64,000 bases of DNA from Enchytraeus crypticus (GCA_905160935.1 CAJHZI010000347.1:124001-188000), one strand, 5' to 3'. Counted from the stretch's first letter, positions 12,211 through 24,050 are shown. Notes: generated by a model from the sequence alone, not told the origin. A program made the numbers and translations.

Positions 12211-15176
12211 GCATTGATTGATAAATGATAACATGCATGGTTCGCTTAATATAAACTTAAGCACCACTGACATGCTATTCGAGCAGGAAACTGACGTTAA
12301 ACTTGGTCTTAAGCGTGTAACTTGATTGGTGTAACTATACTTAAGAGTAGTTGTAATTATTTAATTTAACATAAAACATCACGGACCTGCCGTTCTACCA
12401 CAATTTCATTCAGAAAAGATCATTAACTCAGTTCATTTCAGCGATTCATCGCTTCGTCTGCAGGAATATAATTGAGCGGATGTGAAATGATATCCAAAGC
12501 TTTTGAGATACGTAACACTATAGCTCAATACTTCACGTCCTGAATGTCTACTTCTCTATAGAACTTCTTCATCAGAACAGGTTTCAGATCATATTTTCAT
12601 CTGGGGGGTATTGAATGTCAAAATAGTTCGGTGTGTAGAGAGACAGGTAACGTTGTAAAATTGTAAAAGATCGATCCAGAGATTGACTGAACTCTCTTGA
12701 GCTCAGTTCCCAGCCACGCTAATGGCAGGTTCGAATCTTAGGCAATAGCATGAACGGTAATTAAAAGAATAGCTAAATAGATTTAATAGCTGAACTATGA
12801 TTTTTATAAAAAGCATCATTTGCATATACAAAATGATGCATTTTATAAAATACATAAGATCAAAACACTACAATATTTTCTATCTCCGCCTATGACAATG
12901 TCTGCCAGCTAATTGACGTCTCTCTCTCTCTCTCTCTCTTAGTGCACTGCCTACTGGCAGGTCCATGGCATATAGTGCCTCCACTCCTCTCTGTCTTCCG
13001 CTTTCCTCTACATTTCCACATATGAGTGGGTCTTTAATAAACGTATAGGTGTGATTTTAAATGATCTAATTAGGTCTAAGATTAGGCAACAAAATCTTTA
13101 CAAATAAAAATCTAACGAAAAATTTTGGCATCTACAATACTAGGATTGAGGGGGAAATATTCTACAACTACGGGGCTACTTCAAAGAACTGGGGGCTTAG
13201 ATTTTAGTCCCCTAAATCCAGAGAAGAATCTCTGCTGCTACTTTATAATGGCTCAATTGCTTTCCTTTCAATCATAACCATCTCTCGGAGCCTGCATCAG
13301 GTATTTTTAGACGTCTGTCAGTTCAGATTCATGATAGTTTGCATTAATGTCGGGATTTTTTCTACAAAAAACCCCTCTTAGAATGCGTAGTCAGCTAAAT
13401 TTAGTAGAAAGTTCCTTGAACTAGTTTTATTATCTTTGTACTAGTTCTTCATCGTTTTGCTTTATAAGTACATGATCTCAATTATTCTAGACAAGCTTCA
13501 ACTATAGCCTAAGAATATGTAGTCGTGACAGTAAGGGTAATGTTTCTTTATAACACTCATCTTTGTCGTTGTATGATATCTACTATTCCAACAATTTACA
13601 AATAAACCCATTTTAAAAGTGACAAATTATAGTAGGCCTATGCCTAATAAATTAAATTAACTTAATGAAACAAACAAATCAGTTATATATGGCTACTCGT
13701 AAATATCTTAAATTTATTTTATAGAACAGTGCATGATATTATATTGTCTACTGCCGATTTATTAACAGATTAATATCTAGTAGGGAATTTTACCAACACT
13801 TCCATCGCATACTTCAATATGAAAATAAAAGAAAAATCTGCGGAGTATTGATCTCAGGTCCGAACTACTGAAGTCAACAAAGATCCTTTAACCTAATTTA
13901 GAAGTTTCGATTAATTAACATACAAATTTTCATGACTGAATGGCACTTATCGCGAATTATGTAACAGAATTTACGAACTCTTTGATTCATCTCACTCCAA
14001 ATGATTTTCGTTTACTCTATAACTATCAATTATTAACAATACTTGCTATACTGTTATAGTTTTCTTGCCCATCATCACTGAACTATATCTCCAGACAGAG
14101 CAGTTTGTTTTACAATGTCTACATGTTTGTTTATCTGGCTACATGTAGGTTCCTATTACTTGTATAATCTGTGCTGATATGAACAAATAAACGATCTGAA
14201 ACAGAAAAAAATGTCACTGTAATTAATTAGGTAAACGATAAACCGTATTTATCTAGTAATTTGTTAATAACTTGTTTATTATTTATTCGTTTTTATCTAT
14301 TATTTTTATCTACTATTCTATTTACCAGGAGTGCTACGAACAGAGAGGTTTCAGAATAGATTCGAAACACTGTCCTTCAGACTAGCAGACAACGCACAAC
14401 TAACCTCGGCTATTCTACCAAAGGAGAATTACAAATAGACTATAAGCTAATAAACCAGTAAAGTCTTACAAAGAAAGGTGTTAATTATCCCACAGCTAAG
14501 ATTACTGGCTGCTAACAAAAGCTCACTGTCGGAAACGATTCGTAGAAAATTCTAACCAATGGCCCTTGTTCATCGGGCAAACTTACATCAAGCTAGCCAT
14601 CAGACAGTATGGAGATATTAGTTGTAAAAGCACTTGTCAGCACGTTCATCCATCGAGAAATACAATGCACACAACATATACACAACATATATATGAGCTG
14701 CATTCAAAGTCCTTCAATTTATTACCGAAAAAATGGATACTGGAAATGAAAATTAACGGGCAAATGGACACTAAGTTTCAGTAGTACAGCCTCACGTAAC
14801 TTATCACTTTTTCCTACCCCGTCCACCACTAAAACACAGACATTTAGCTTGTACTCTATGTGTACATTATCTATTCGATATATCTAACGTCACATATCGG
14901 TGAGGAACAGAACTAGACAACTTTATGAGTGATTGATGATCGATTAACTTGAGCGATTGATTGTGACTCAAGCTATTAGCGTTGCTAACAAGTTGTCCTG
15001 AGTAACAAAGTATTAACAACAAAAACAATTGAGCGTAAACTGCGGAGTTATATTGAACTAGCTAACTGTATACACCGTAAAATTTAAAATTAAACTTCAA
15101 TATGCACACAGCTATTGAACCTCTGAAGATCAATCAATGCTGGCTGGTAACTCTGTGCTATGGGCTGCGATAAACA

Positions 15177-15213
15177 GTTGATAAATGTATTAAGAAATAC
15201 ATTTATCAACTTT
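15177..15213. repeat. 15-bp perfect hairpin
   Basis: GTTGATAAATGTATT and AATACATTTATCAAC flank the loop AAGA. It lies downstream of TFG; function unknown. Confidence 0.8.
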
Positions 15214-15855
15214 TTAGTTCACAGCGAACTAAAATGGCTTGAACAGGCAACCAAACACAAAGAATCCAATAGACATTTTAACATAACACAGCTGTGGTGT
15301 TAATACTAAAAGCCTTGCTCATTAAAACTTAAACTTCAATTAGAAATATCACCATCTTTGCAGATAACTGGAAGAGACAACTATAGCAAATGTTAATAAG
15401 TAAATAAAAGATAAATTATAGCTAAAAACGTTAATGGAATAAGTTCACATATATTTGTTAAGTGCCACATATGAAAAAAGTGTCACAGTAGCAATTCATA
15501 CATGCCGTAGCAGCCCTAGATTACCAGAGAGTCAAGTAGGCTAGTTGACAATGGCCACAAGTAACAGGGTTGTCTCCCCCCCCTCCTCTCCACAATTGAT
15601 AGTAGACACTTTAAACCGTACTAAAGAAACGTCGGAATAAATGAACTAAGTATACTGATGGAGAAATCTGCCAGATTAATCAAGTGCTACCATCGTCGTT
15701 GCTATGAGAAATCAGACATTAATCCATCATCCTACTATTCAACGTAAAGCATTTCATTCTAATACAGCACATTTTTTACACGTAATTTACACATTCTATT
15801 TTCAGCATGAGATTAAAGTACAATTTAAAAGCCTTTCTTCCAAAGTTTATAAATA

Positions 15856-15993
15856 TTAAGAATTCTGTTGGGGGTATTGTCCCTGGGGGCGAGGATACTG
15901 CCCATATGCTGGCCCCCTGGCATAGGGGTTAGAGCCCTGGGGTGGTGGGGGCCCAGCCCCACCTTGAATCTGCTGAGCGCCTGGCGGAACCCC
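15856..15993 (-). CDS. TFG: TFG last coding exon: SNPYARGP C-terminus
   Basis: Acceptor TTTTAG precedes 15993 and the frame enters in phase 0. It encodes [20 protein letters not shown], then [20 protein letters not shown] and PQQNS, with stop TAA at 15856-15858. Human TFG ends in the comparable GPNPYARNRPPFGQGYTQ segment. The exon is markedly G+C-rich against AT-rich flanks. Confidence 0.93.
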   Translation of the reverse strand, partial: GVPPGAQQIQGGAGPPPPQGSNPYARGPAYGQYPRPQGQYPQQNS

Positions 15994-18900
15994 CTAAAAG
16001 TTAAAACAAATTACAAAATATTATCACTAATTCAAAACTTTATAATTATATTTTATAATTATATTTTATAATTATATTTTATAATTATATTTTATAATTA
16101 TATTTTATAATTATATTTTATAATTAATTTTATAATTATATTTTATAATTATATTTTATAATTATATTTTATAATTATATTTTATAATTAATTTTATAAT
16201 TATATTTTATAATTATATTTTATAATTATATTTTATAATTATATTTTAAAAAATAATTACTGAAAATGAATGCAGCAACTTCTATTATATATAAACATAA
16301 AATGTCCATATTTTCAAATTAGACAAATTCATGAATATACATTTAAATACTTGTACATTTACTTAGTTTTAATTATGGAAAAATATTTACCCTCTTAGAA
16401 AATCAAAGCAGCATAAGATAAACAAATAACATTCACGTGCTGTATCCATATTGCTGAAGAATAGACCAAACGTTTACTGCACGTGTCTTAAAAGGCAATA
16501 AAGCACCAAGATCTAAACCAACGTCAGAAGGGTCATTCTGTTGTTGAGCGCCTAGGCTCCAGAACTTGCTGCAGAAAATTTCTTAAATAATGGAAGAGCT
16601 TATCGGGGATTGACTAATGACATAGTGAGAGGCAGAGAGGATTGGAGGTCCATTCTTATCCTGACTCTAGCTACTAAACCGTGATTCAAGGGAAGTTGAT
16701 AATGATGATGAAACTAAACGTATAACGCAGTATATGTAACATATATAGTGTAATACAAGCAAGTAAAATTTAATAATAAACATTAGAAAACATTTTGACA
16801 ACACTTCCATATTTCATTAAGTACTCGTTAACATCTAAATAACTACAATCACAACGCCATTCGATCGTTCATAAAACAGTAGCATAACAAGTATTTCGGT
16901 ATTTTTGCATATATGAAGAAGATATTTATTTTCAAGTATAAAAATTAAAAAAAGGCTAATGTTAACGTCAGTTTCCTCACTCGAAAGCGATGTCAGTGAC
17001 GGGCGAGCCCAGGATTTGAACCCTGCACATACTGATCCGCGGTCGAGTATCTTGCCGACATCGCCACAGACTCCAGCCACAGTATACTGTGGCTCCTCCT
17101 CCATTAAGTTTACTGAGCTTATATAACAGTCCTAATCATCATCTCTCTCTCTCTCCCTCTCTCTCTCTCTCTTCCTCTCCTCTCCCTCTCTCCCTCCTTC
17201 CCTCCCTCTCTCTCTCTCTCTCTCTCTTCTTATCTCACTCTCGCTCTAAAATCAAAACATTCAGACAGAGGCATCATAAACAACCCATCAGGCTCATATT
17301 TCTAGAGGCATAAATTCAAACCTGTCCATAAGCAGATGCAGGAGGGTAGCCCGGGGGCGTGGTGCCCTGAACATAGCCTGACCCGGGCTGCTGCTGCTGC
17401 TGCTGAGCATACCCTGCTGGCTGCTGCTGCTGATAGCCAGCCTGAGGCGACTGGCTGTAACCAGTTGGAACCGGTTGAGGCTGCTGATAGGCAGGCTGCA
17501 GCTGCTGCTGTACATAGCCTGCAGCAGCTGCCGGCGGCTGAGTGAACGCTGACCTAGGCTGCTGCGTAGCTGGTGGCTGCTGGTGCTGTTGTTGTGGTGG
17601 AGGTTGACCTACACCATAGCTATTCTGAGGTGGGTGTGGCACTAGACATACACAAAAAATATTAAATAAAAAATAGCTGGTAAAGTTAAGGTTAACGTCA
17701 GTTTCCTCACTCGAAAGCGATGTCAGCGACGGGAGAGCCCAGGATTAGAGCAGCGCACATACTGATCCGCGGTAGAGTATCTTACCGACATCGCCACTGG
17801 CTCCAGCCAAAATGCCAAAATAATACAAAAATATACGACATAAAAGAAATGCAAGCTCAAAAGTAAGAGTTAACAAGAGGAAAAATAAATTGATGTAACT
17901 AATTAATAACTTAGACACTTCTTTGAGTGAATTATGAAAAAAAAACTTAGAGAATTCCGAAGTATTCTTGTAATTAAGAGTTCAGATCACAGAACTCTGA
18001 GTAGCAGTCAAATCTACTAATTAAAAACCTTAAGCTTAGAGTAGATTTTTCAAAATACGATATAGCGTAACCTAAAACCGAAAAGGATAAGATACTACCG
18101 GCTAACCAGCAACTAAATCAATAAATATCCCTAGAACTTTACTTACTGTACTCGTTTGACCTCTGCTGTGACATATAACCATCAGGCTGCGTGTGATTGG
18201 TTGACACCTGACCTTGACCTACACTGTTATTGGTCGACACTTGACCTCCGGCATACATCTGCTGAGGAGTTTGACCTCCTGACCCGGCGTGAGTGATACG
18301 TGATGAGCCATCAGTGAGAGCTGCAGAGCCTAAGCTGTTGATACTGTCAGGTGTGCCTGACCGGTTAACATAGCTCTGTCCTCCTACAAGTCACATTAAT
18401 CAATCAATCAATCAGTAAAACACTGAGAGAATAACATAGCTCTGTCCTCCTACAAGTCACTTCAATCAATCAAGCAATAAAACACTGAGTGGCTAACATA
18501 GCTCAGTCCTCCTACAAGTCAATCAATAATCAATCAATCAGTCTATAACTGAGAAATTTATGTCCTCTCAACTGTCCAATCATTCAATCTATCAATTACG
18601 CAATCAATAAAAAAACTAAGCAATATACATAGCCATGTCTATCAAACACAGTATATATAGTTTATTTCAATCAATCAATAATTAAATGAACATCAATTTT
18701 AAGTCTCTCATTCATTAAAGGTTAGGTAAACAACATAAATAAATAAATATGCATATTATAAAGTTAGAGCCAATAAGAGATCAGTTAGGTTAGGCTGTAG
18801 CAATTGTATCAGTCTACACCGTATCAATTGTTCATTTAATCATTCTAAAGATTGCCAACAGTTCAGATTAAGAATTCAAAACAGGATTTGGCAACCTAAC

Positions 18901-19473
18901 ATTAAACATTAAACCTTTTAATAAGGTTTGAAGAACGGGATTTAGCAAGGAGTAGGTTCATTCATGAATTGATCTATACAATATTTCTACTCCATCATTA
19001 AACTGTTTACAATTCATAGCGGCTCAACAATGGACATCGATAAAATATCTAGTCACTCAATATAGGTGATTGAGGGTAATCAGTAAGAATGTATGCCTTG
19101 AACAAATCATTTTTCACACAAGTAAATAGAGAATAAAGCAAAGCTACAAACCTGCATCAACACTGCCAGGCAGTCTGTTCTGAGCTGCTGAACTGCTCGA
19201 GGTCTGAGACACAGATTTCTGAAGAGCGAGAGGATCAAATTCTTTACCACTGCCAGTACTGAGCGGAGGAACCACTGAGTTCTGCCCCACCTGATGAGTG
19301 GTTGACGAGGGCCGTCCTTCTACTGTCAATCAATCAATCAATTAATTAGTCAATCAATCAATCAGTCAATCAATCAGTCAATCTATCAATCAATCTATCA
19401 ATCAATCAAGCAAGCAGTCAATCAATCAAACAGTCGATCAATCAGTCAAGCAATCAATCAATCAAGCAAGCAG

Positions 19474-19505
<32 letters not shown>

Positions 19506-21980
19506 GCAAGCAGTCAATCAATCGAGCAGTCAATCAATCGAGCAGTCAATCAATCAAGCAGTCAATTTGTCAATCAATCAAGCAGTCAATCGAACATCAA
19601 TTAAATCAATTGTTCAATTAACCTAACAATTAATTGATCAATTTATCAATCCTACACTAAATCAAATAAACCTGACTATCAGACAGAGAGTAGTAAAGGA
19701 AGCATCATTCAATCAACAAACCACCAATCAATATACTAAACATTTATCAAGTTATGAAGATCTATCGAATATTTGATTTACCAAATAAATGCTTGATTTA
19801 ATTAATCAATCAATCAATAAGAATTTAACGTCCAGTTGCTAGTGATAAGGAATGTCAGGGAAGTCTCTTGCAGACTATGTGCAAAAGAAGCCAAAACACC
19901 ATACACTACAAGAGAAAGCAAGATCAAAACAGTGCAAGTCCATTACCCAAGGTACAACGGTCAAAATTTAGACCTCTAGCAGAAAGAAATGGGCTTTGAG
20001 CTTGCCCAGAAAAGTACTAATGCAGTTACAAGATCAAAGATCTTGTGGCTGTGAGGTTATTTACATTTTACATGAATATAACTCACGTATATGGGGCTAA
20101 TGATATTGTCCAGCAACAATCAGAATCACTCAAAATTAACTAACAGAAAAAAGAAACTGAAGGTACACTTATAAGTTAATTACTAAGATAGTCTACTGGA
20201 ATCTGATGGAGCACAAGACGGTGCTTTCAACTACTATCTATGTTGATAGACGATAAACAAGTTAATTTAAACTAGTAGAAATAAATAAAAATTGAAATGT
20301 ATTGATTGATTGATGATTCTACAGACAGAACAGGTGTATATACCATTGTCGCTGCGAGTAGACGTAGGTTCATGACTCGGAGATGAGAAGTTGGAATCAC
20401 ATTTATCAAGCTTATCCAGGAGATGATTGACACGATTACGAATGTCCTTCAACTCTCTCTTCATCTCCTTCACTTCATCAGATTCCAAAGACTTGGGCTG
20501 CCCATTGACTGAACGTACATACAATGTTTTGATTGTAACTACAACCTGATTGGAGTGCTACTGTCGTCCAAGACAATACTGAGTGCAATATTAAGTTGCA
20601 ACTTACTAAATTGATGACATAGTATATATAGCGATACAGTAGACAGTGTCAACATAATGAGACAGTAAATAAGTAGGGCGGCTCACTAGCTTGGTAGAAA
20701 CTTCATCCTAATATCAGTCAACACACAGAATCAACTGAAAAAGTAGATAACTAATCCTCGCAATGTTCTAAGTTACTGACACATTTCAATTGTGTATTTC
20801 AATACTGAAAATAATTTCTAAAACTTTTTTAACAGCATGCCTACACAATCTTCGTCAAAAGTGAAGAAATAAAGAATCCTATAAAATTTATTAAATGTAT
20901 TACGATGCAAAATAGATAAATAAGAGCCTACTAGTGCTAGCACTCAGCCAATATTAGTTAATGAATTGTCATCAAAAGAAAATAATTGCAATGCCAAGAA
21001 AGAAAATCTCACAAATGTTCAAACAACTGAATCAATTATGACATTAATTATGACTTAAGTCAATGATGATTTAAGTAATGCCACTATCAATATTTTCCAA
21101 AAAACTATATATATAGTATAAAAGAAACAATTAGACTTACCCAACAATGTCAACTTCAATATTTTACTGCATTGTATGGCAAACAGCAAATCCGAGTTAT
21201 CAAAGATCGTAATTAAATCACCATCTGCAAAAATATATGAAAGAATTTTAAAGATATAAACCACAACCCATACATCCTGGCTATAAAATACTACGACTAT
21301 GGATGAGCACACATTTTCAAAACAAGCGAGATACATCTCTAAAAGCTGTAACCTGAGTAAGTGAACAAGTCCATGACTGCAGATTACAAGATAAATTACA
21401 AAACTTTCAGAGTAACACTAATTTTAACACTCGATCAGTACTATTCGTATTGTTTATGCCAAGTCACAAGTCAACCAGTTTGATGAAATGATGAAATAAC
21501 TTTTGTTCCTTCAAACATTTGTATTTGTTAATATTGTCTCAATACATATTACATACAAACTCTAAACTAAAAAAGCATATAATCATGAAGAAGATGGTTA
21601 TCACAAACGACAATTTTATTTCATGGGATTCAACATTTTCAAAAATATGGCATTAGTGCAACATAAAAATATGGCAACAGTGTCTATTATAAACATGAAT
21701 GTATAGCTATTTTCATATTACACAAATTTATCAGTCGCTTATGAGGCTATTTAACATAAACTCACAAACCTTCATCTTTGTATTTCAGAGTGATGTCATC
21801 GCTGTTGTTTAGCTTTCCCTGATAAATACGCTGCATCATCAGTATAAGTTCATCGTAAGTGATATCCTCGTTGTGAATAGCGATGCATCGTATGTCGTCA
21901 CCAAGCTGCACTTTGATAATCAGCTTGCCCGTCATATCGGCCTTTGTGAATCCATCGACACTGTAATTCCTCGAAGTCAT
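15856..21980 (-). CDS. TFG: TFG orthologue (trafficking from ER to Golgi regulator), seven coding exons
   Basis: TFG is a scaffold that oligomerises at ER exit sites and organises COPII carriers between ER and Golgi; this role is known from animal orthologues. Joined exons are 21980-21770, 21224-21141, 20508-20344, 19322-19152, 18383-18147, 17641-17322 and 15993-15856 (211+84+165+171+237+320+138 = 1326 nt, 441 residues plus stop; human TFG is 400). Every intron is GT-AG; the first five are phase 1, the last phase 0, and the frame closes. Residues about 15-97 form the PB1 domain ([17 protein letters not shown], then the acidic [14 protein letters not shown] loop and [14 protein letters not shown]). 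Residues about 98-140 begin VNGQP and form a coiled coil. Residue 210 onward includes RSGTPDSI, then a Pro/Gln/Tyr/Gly-rich tail ending with a SNPYARGP motif near the C-terminus, as in vertebrate TFG. No broken exon was seen. Canonical AATAAA on this strand first appears near 14276-14288, far from the stop, so the 3' end is unresolved. Confidence 0.96.
16029..16251. repeat. 13-bp minisatellite, TFG intron 6
   Basis: About 17 copies of TATAATTATATTT with a few units shortened to TAATTTTA. It starts within 40 bp of the last-exon acceptor and is therefore right in the intron 3' region (on the 5' side of the acceptor). Confidence 0.9.
16455..16705 (+). repeat. Family M copy, TFG intron 6
   Basis: GAATAGACCAAACGTTTACT, CACGTGTCTTAAAAGGCAAT, GAGCGCCTAGGCTCCAGAAC and GATTCAAGGGAAGTTG, ending in GATGATGATG. 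Head plus the GCCTAGGCTCC body; antisense to TFG. Confidence 0.65.
16950..17082 (-). repeat. SINE-1 (tRNA-derived head, GACGTTAA tail), TFG intron 6
   Basis: Read on the minus strand: GTGGCGATGTCGG... GGGTTCAAATCCTGGGC ... CTGACATCG ... GAGGAAACTGACGTTAAC. The B box GGTTCAAATCC (17012-17022) matches the RNA polymerase III consensus, so the head is tRNA-derived. Other full copies lie at 17674-17809, 38884-39020, 61843-61966 and 62780-62919. A (TC)n tract follows at 17137-17250. Confidence 0.85.
17137..17250. repeat. (CT)n tract with CCT interruptions, TFG intron 6
   Basis: Pyrimidine-only stretch of about 100 bp on the plus strand; purine-only on the TFG transcript strand, only about 70 bp downstream of the exon 6 donor. 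Confidence 0.9.
17322..17641 (-). CDS. TFG: TFG coding exon 6: Pro/Gln-rich region
   Basis: 320 nt, entering in phase 1 and leaving in phase 0 (CAG|GTTTGA at 17322/17321). It encodes a low-complexity stretch rich in Q, P, Y and G (for example [19 protein letters not shown]), with short CAG runs near 17385-17440. Such tails in TFG bind COPII coat components and phase-separate; that function is inferred from the family. A SINE lies about 30 nt upstream of the acceptor. Confidence 0.93.
17674..17809 (-). repeat. SINE-1 copy just upstream of the TFG exon 6 acceptor
   Basis: Same family and same orientation as the gene. Its B box is eroded (ggattagagca). Its 3' end, CGTTAACCTTAACTTTACC on the minus strand, stops about 30 nt before the exon 6 acceptor AG at 17643-17642. 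CCTTAAC and CTTTAC within it fit the branch-point consensus yUnAy at 39-44 nt from the AG. Confidence 0.85.
18147..18383 (-). CDS. TFG: TFG coding exon 5: RSGTPDSI segment
   Basis: Encodes [20 protein letters not shown] and a Gly/Gln-rich continuation ending in [15 protein letters not shown] is a TFG signature. Donor ACA|GTAAGT at 18147/18146. The acceptor (TTGTAG before 18383) together with the first ~18 exon bases is present three times in tandem upstream; only the copy at 18383 gives an open frame. Confidence 0.93.
18384..18560 (-). repeat. TFG: Tandem triplication carrying the TFG exon 5 acceptor
   Basis: Acceptor-bearing unit GACTTGTAGGAGGACAGAGC (minus strand) occurs at 18383, 18449 and 18511 (first exon-like base), spaced 66 and 62 bp. 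Each unit includes the AG and about 18 bases of the coding start of exon 5, then TCAA-type repeat. Using the middle acceptor would keep frame (66 nt) but meets TGA after 12 codons; the outer one shifts frame. Confidence 0.85.
19152..19322 (-). CDS. TFG: TFG coding exon 4: Ser-rich linker
   Basis: Acceptor GACAG precedes 19322 and donor CAG|GTTTGT follows 19152; 171 nt, phase 1 on both sides. It encodes a Ser/Thr-rich linker with [10 protein letters not shown], comparable to the AFDPLKNQ segment of vertebrate TFG. A TCAA-type tandem repeat begins immediately upstream of its acceptor. Confidence 0.9.
19323..19590. repeat. TCAA-based tandem repeat before TFG exon 4
   Basis: Degenerate (TCAA)n with interspersed CAGTC and CAAG units, directly against the exon 4 acceptor. 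On the minus strand this gives TTGATTGATTG-type sequence leading to TTGACAG, so the tract may serve as part of the polypyrimidine region. Confidence 0.85.
19803..19935 (-). repeat. SINE tail-family copy, TFG intron 3
   Basis: Reverse orientation: (ATTG)n end, TTTAACGTCC, AATGTCAGGGAAGTCTC, then a head with GCCAAAACACCATACAC corresponding to the TGGTGCTTTGGCGCC of the copy at 3640. Confidence 0.75.
20344..20508 (-). CDS. TFG: TFG coding exon 3: VNGQP linker and coiled coil
   Basis: Acceptor TTCAG precedes 20508; the split codon gives V in LLVNGQP, matching human LFVNGQP. The exon then encodes [20 protein letters not shown] and a further heptad stretch, the oligomerising coiled coil. Donor ATG|GTATAT at 20344/20343, phase 1. 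Confidence 0.95.
21141..21224 (-). CDS. TFG: TFG coding exon 2: acidic loop and end of PB1
   Basis: Acceptor TTTTGCAG precedes 21224; donor G|GTAAGT follows 21141. The 84-nt exon encodes [20 protein letters not shown] and KILKLTLL, nearly identical to vertebrate TFG. The split GAT codon across intron 1 gives the conserved KDEDGDL. Confidence 0.96.
21770..21980 (-). CDS. TFG: TFG coding exon 1: start codon and first part of PB1
   Basis: ATG at 21978-21980 opens [10 protein letters not shown] and runs into the PB1 strand [12 protein letters not shown]. The donor is AAG|GTTTGT at 21770/21769, phase 1. Fifteen bases upstream of the ATG a TTTCAG (AG at 21997-21996) could be the acceptor of a 5' UTR exon, so the first transcribed exon may lie farther upstream. 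Confidence 0.95.
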
Positions 21981-21997
21981 TGTGGAGTATTATATCT
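21981..21997 (-). promoter_or_regulatory. Possible 5' UTR splice acceptor of TFG
   Basis: On the minus strand ATATTTCAG ends at 21996, leaving 15 bases before the ATG. The polypyrimidine stretch is weak, so this is only a candidate. Vertebrate TFG also has an untranslated first exon. Confidence 0.35.
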
Positions 21998-21999
21998 GA

Positions 22000-23867
22000 A
22001 ATATTTTCACAGCAATTTTAAATACACATTTGATATTTAAAAAATTTACAATGTTGGATTACTTAGTTGAATTTACAATTTATATTGAAAAGCAAATTAA
22101 AATTTACATCTTTTCTACAATATTTATATTTTCTACAACATATATATTTTACAGTATATTCCTGAATAGGCAGTAAAGGTAGTAATTCTAAAAACCAAAT
22201 ATATAATAATCCTAATAATTCTTAATTAATCACGTAATAATGTACTTAAACATGAAATGTATTTGCTGACTTATTAAACATGTAGTGTATATAATGACTT
22301 CATGTTTACTTCAAATTTTCATTCACAATGTTAGTAAATAGTATAACCGTTAACCTTACACCAACTTTAGAGCAAACAATAACGTATACAAGCTAAAAAT
22401 TACTGTATTAGTTATAATATTGCAAAAACAACTCCACAATTTAAATCGGCCCTTCAATACTACATTGAGATAGCTGCAGTAGAACATACAACTTTATACA
22501 ATTTATATAAAAAGTAAGACTTAGTTATGAAATTTAACAATTCAGGATAGTCAAGAATGCCACATTATTTCTAAGTCATCCACTGTTCAACTGTATAGTC
22601 CATAAAGAAAAATTTAACGAAGTAAAATTTAAAAAAGAAGTATCAAGTCAAGATTTTGAATCCACTTCGCCTGATAAATATTAAATGTATATAATAATAT
22701 TACAGTAACTAAGTATTTCAAAATTTTTGCACAAAGAGTCATTTTATTTTTAAGTTTTCTTTAAATTTGTTCACTATCGCACAGTATGAGTATTAAGTAT
22801 TAAAATAAAGTTTGTGTTACTAAGTTAACACTAACTCAAATATTAACTTCTAATTCATCCTTATAAAATCAAGTGGCCAAAATTCAAAAAAGTATGCCAG
22901 CACTCAGTATTAGGAAAATAAAATATTCCATCACTTTTCTTTATGAGTTATGCATAAATAAGTCATAGGTCTTGCGCTAAACAATATATATTTAATATAG
23001 ATGCCGGCATTAGGTTATCAACAAATGATTAATAATCATAATTTAAGTGTAATTTCGTTATTAATATTTATCCGTATAAATAAAGTTTCCTCTCTACAAT
23101 AAAAATTACAAAAACTAGTTCATTCAACTGCAAATACAAACCCGCAGAATTATAAAGGGTATTAAATTAAACAATTAATTTCAAAATAACTTTCTTTTAT
23201 TTATCAACATTAGGAGGCGGACATGTTGCCATACGTGGCTGATCACTGCTCGCGTCACCAGGTGGCGCAATACGTCAATACGTAAATTGATTAATCAATG
23301 ATATATTAATATTAATTTTTAAATAACTGTTAAATAAGAGATTGATTGCCGTAATGTTTGCCACCCTCCACTCTAGCCGTAAAGGTTGCACCCGTCTTGA
23401 TGTTATGTGAATACTTTGTGGCTACTGGCTAGGTCTCCTTGTATACTTCATAAATTTAATTACTTGATTAATTTGTAATAACTTAAATTACTTCATAACT
23501 ATTCTACTACACTACTAAAGTCCAACTAGCTGTTTTAAAGCATTAAATGCGATATTCTAAAAATCATACGTAAATCATGAGCGTGTATCAACTGGAATCA
23601 GTTAAATTCAACCCATAATTCGCGACATCAAATTACTGTCAACCTTGAAATTTTCTAGAAAATATAAACAGCATTTATTGGAGGATTGTTAATTCTAAAT
23701 AATTTATTGTGCGTGCTAATTTGTATAGATATTAATTAAATATAACGATCTCTAAACAATTTTTTGATCAATTGGTACAGTATGAGATCGCTATTTCCTC
23801 TTATTGCTACTTAATTTGGATTTAAAAATATAGGACGATTGTACACTAGGTAATTAAAGGTGGTCAA
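22000..23867. other. AT-rich TFG upstream flank, no gene seen
   Basis: Apart from the CpG patch near 23212-23290, this stretch is unique-looking AT-rich DNA with no ORF of note and no recognised repeat. It probably holds the TFG 5' UTR intron. Confidence 0.5.
23212..23290. promoter_or_regulatory. CpG-containing patch upstream of TFG, candidate promoter
   Basis: A short G+C- and CpG-richer stretch stands out in about 1.9 kb of very AT-rich sequence. It contains GCTCGCGTCACC, CAGGTGGCGC and two TACGT(C/A)AAT motifs resembling CRE half-sites. It lies 1.2 kb upstream of the TFG start codon, consistent with a promoter or untranslated first exon. No donor site could be chosen with confidence. Confidence 0.3.
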
Positions 23868-24050
23868 CTAGATAATAATAACAAAAATTAGAGTGCTACA
23901 GTCATCAATGACAACATCGAGCATTATTGAGACAAAATCAAGCCGGCGAGCAAAAAAGAAGGTCCAAAAGCGGTGCAAATTCCAATATCCAGAAATTCAG
24001 TCCAAAGTAAATGGAGTTAAAGAAAAGGTGATTTAGGCGCAGGTAGCTGC

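Noticed and set aside
16950-17082. Functional tRNA gene
   Set aside because: Box B fits, but the acceptor stem and anticodon arm do not pair and the sequence recurs with a fixed tail, so it is a SINE.
17336-17545. Plus-strand open frame rich in Ala and Glu
   Set aside because: Antisense shadow of TFG exon 6.
18395-18560. Regularly spaced repeats resembling a CRISPR array
   Set aside because: Animal DNA; spacers are themselves repeats, and no associated genes exist. The same holds for the other tandem arrays.
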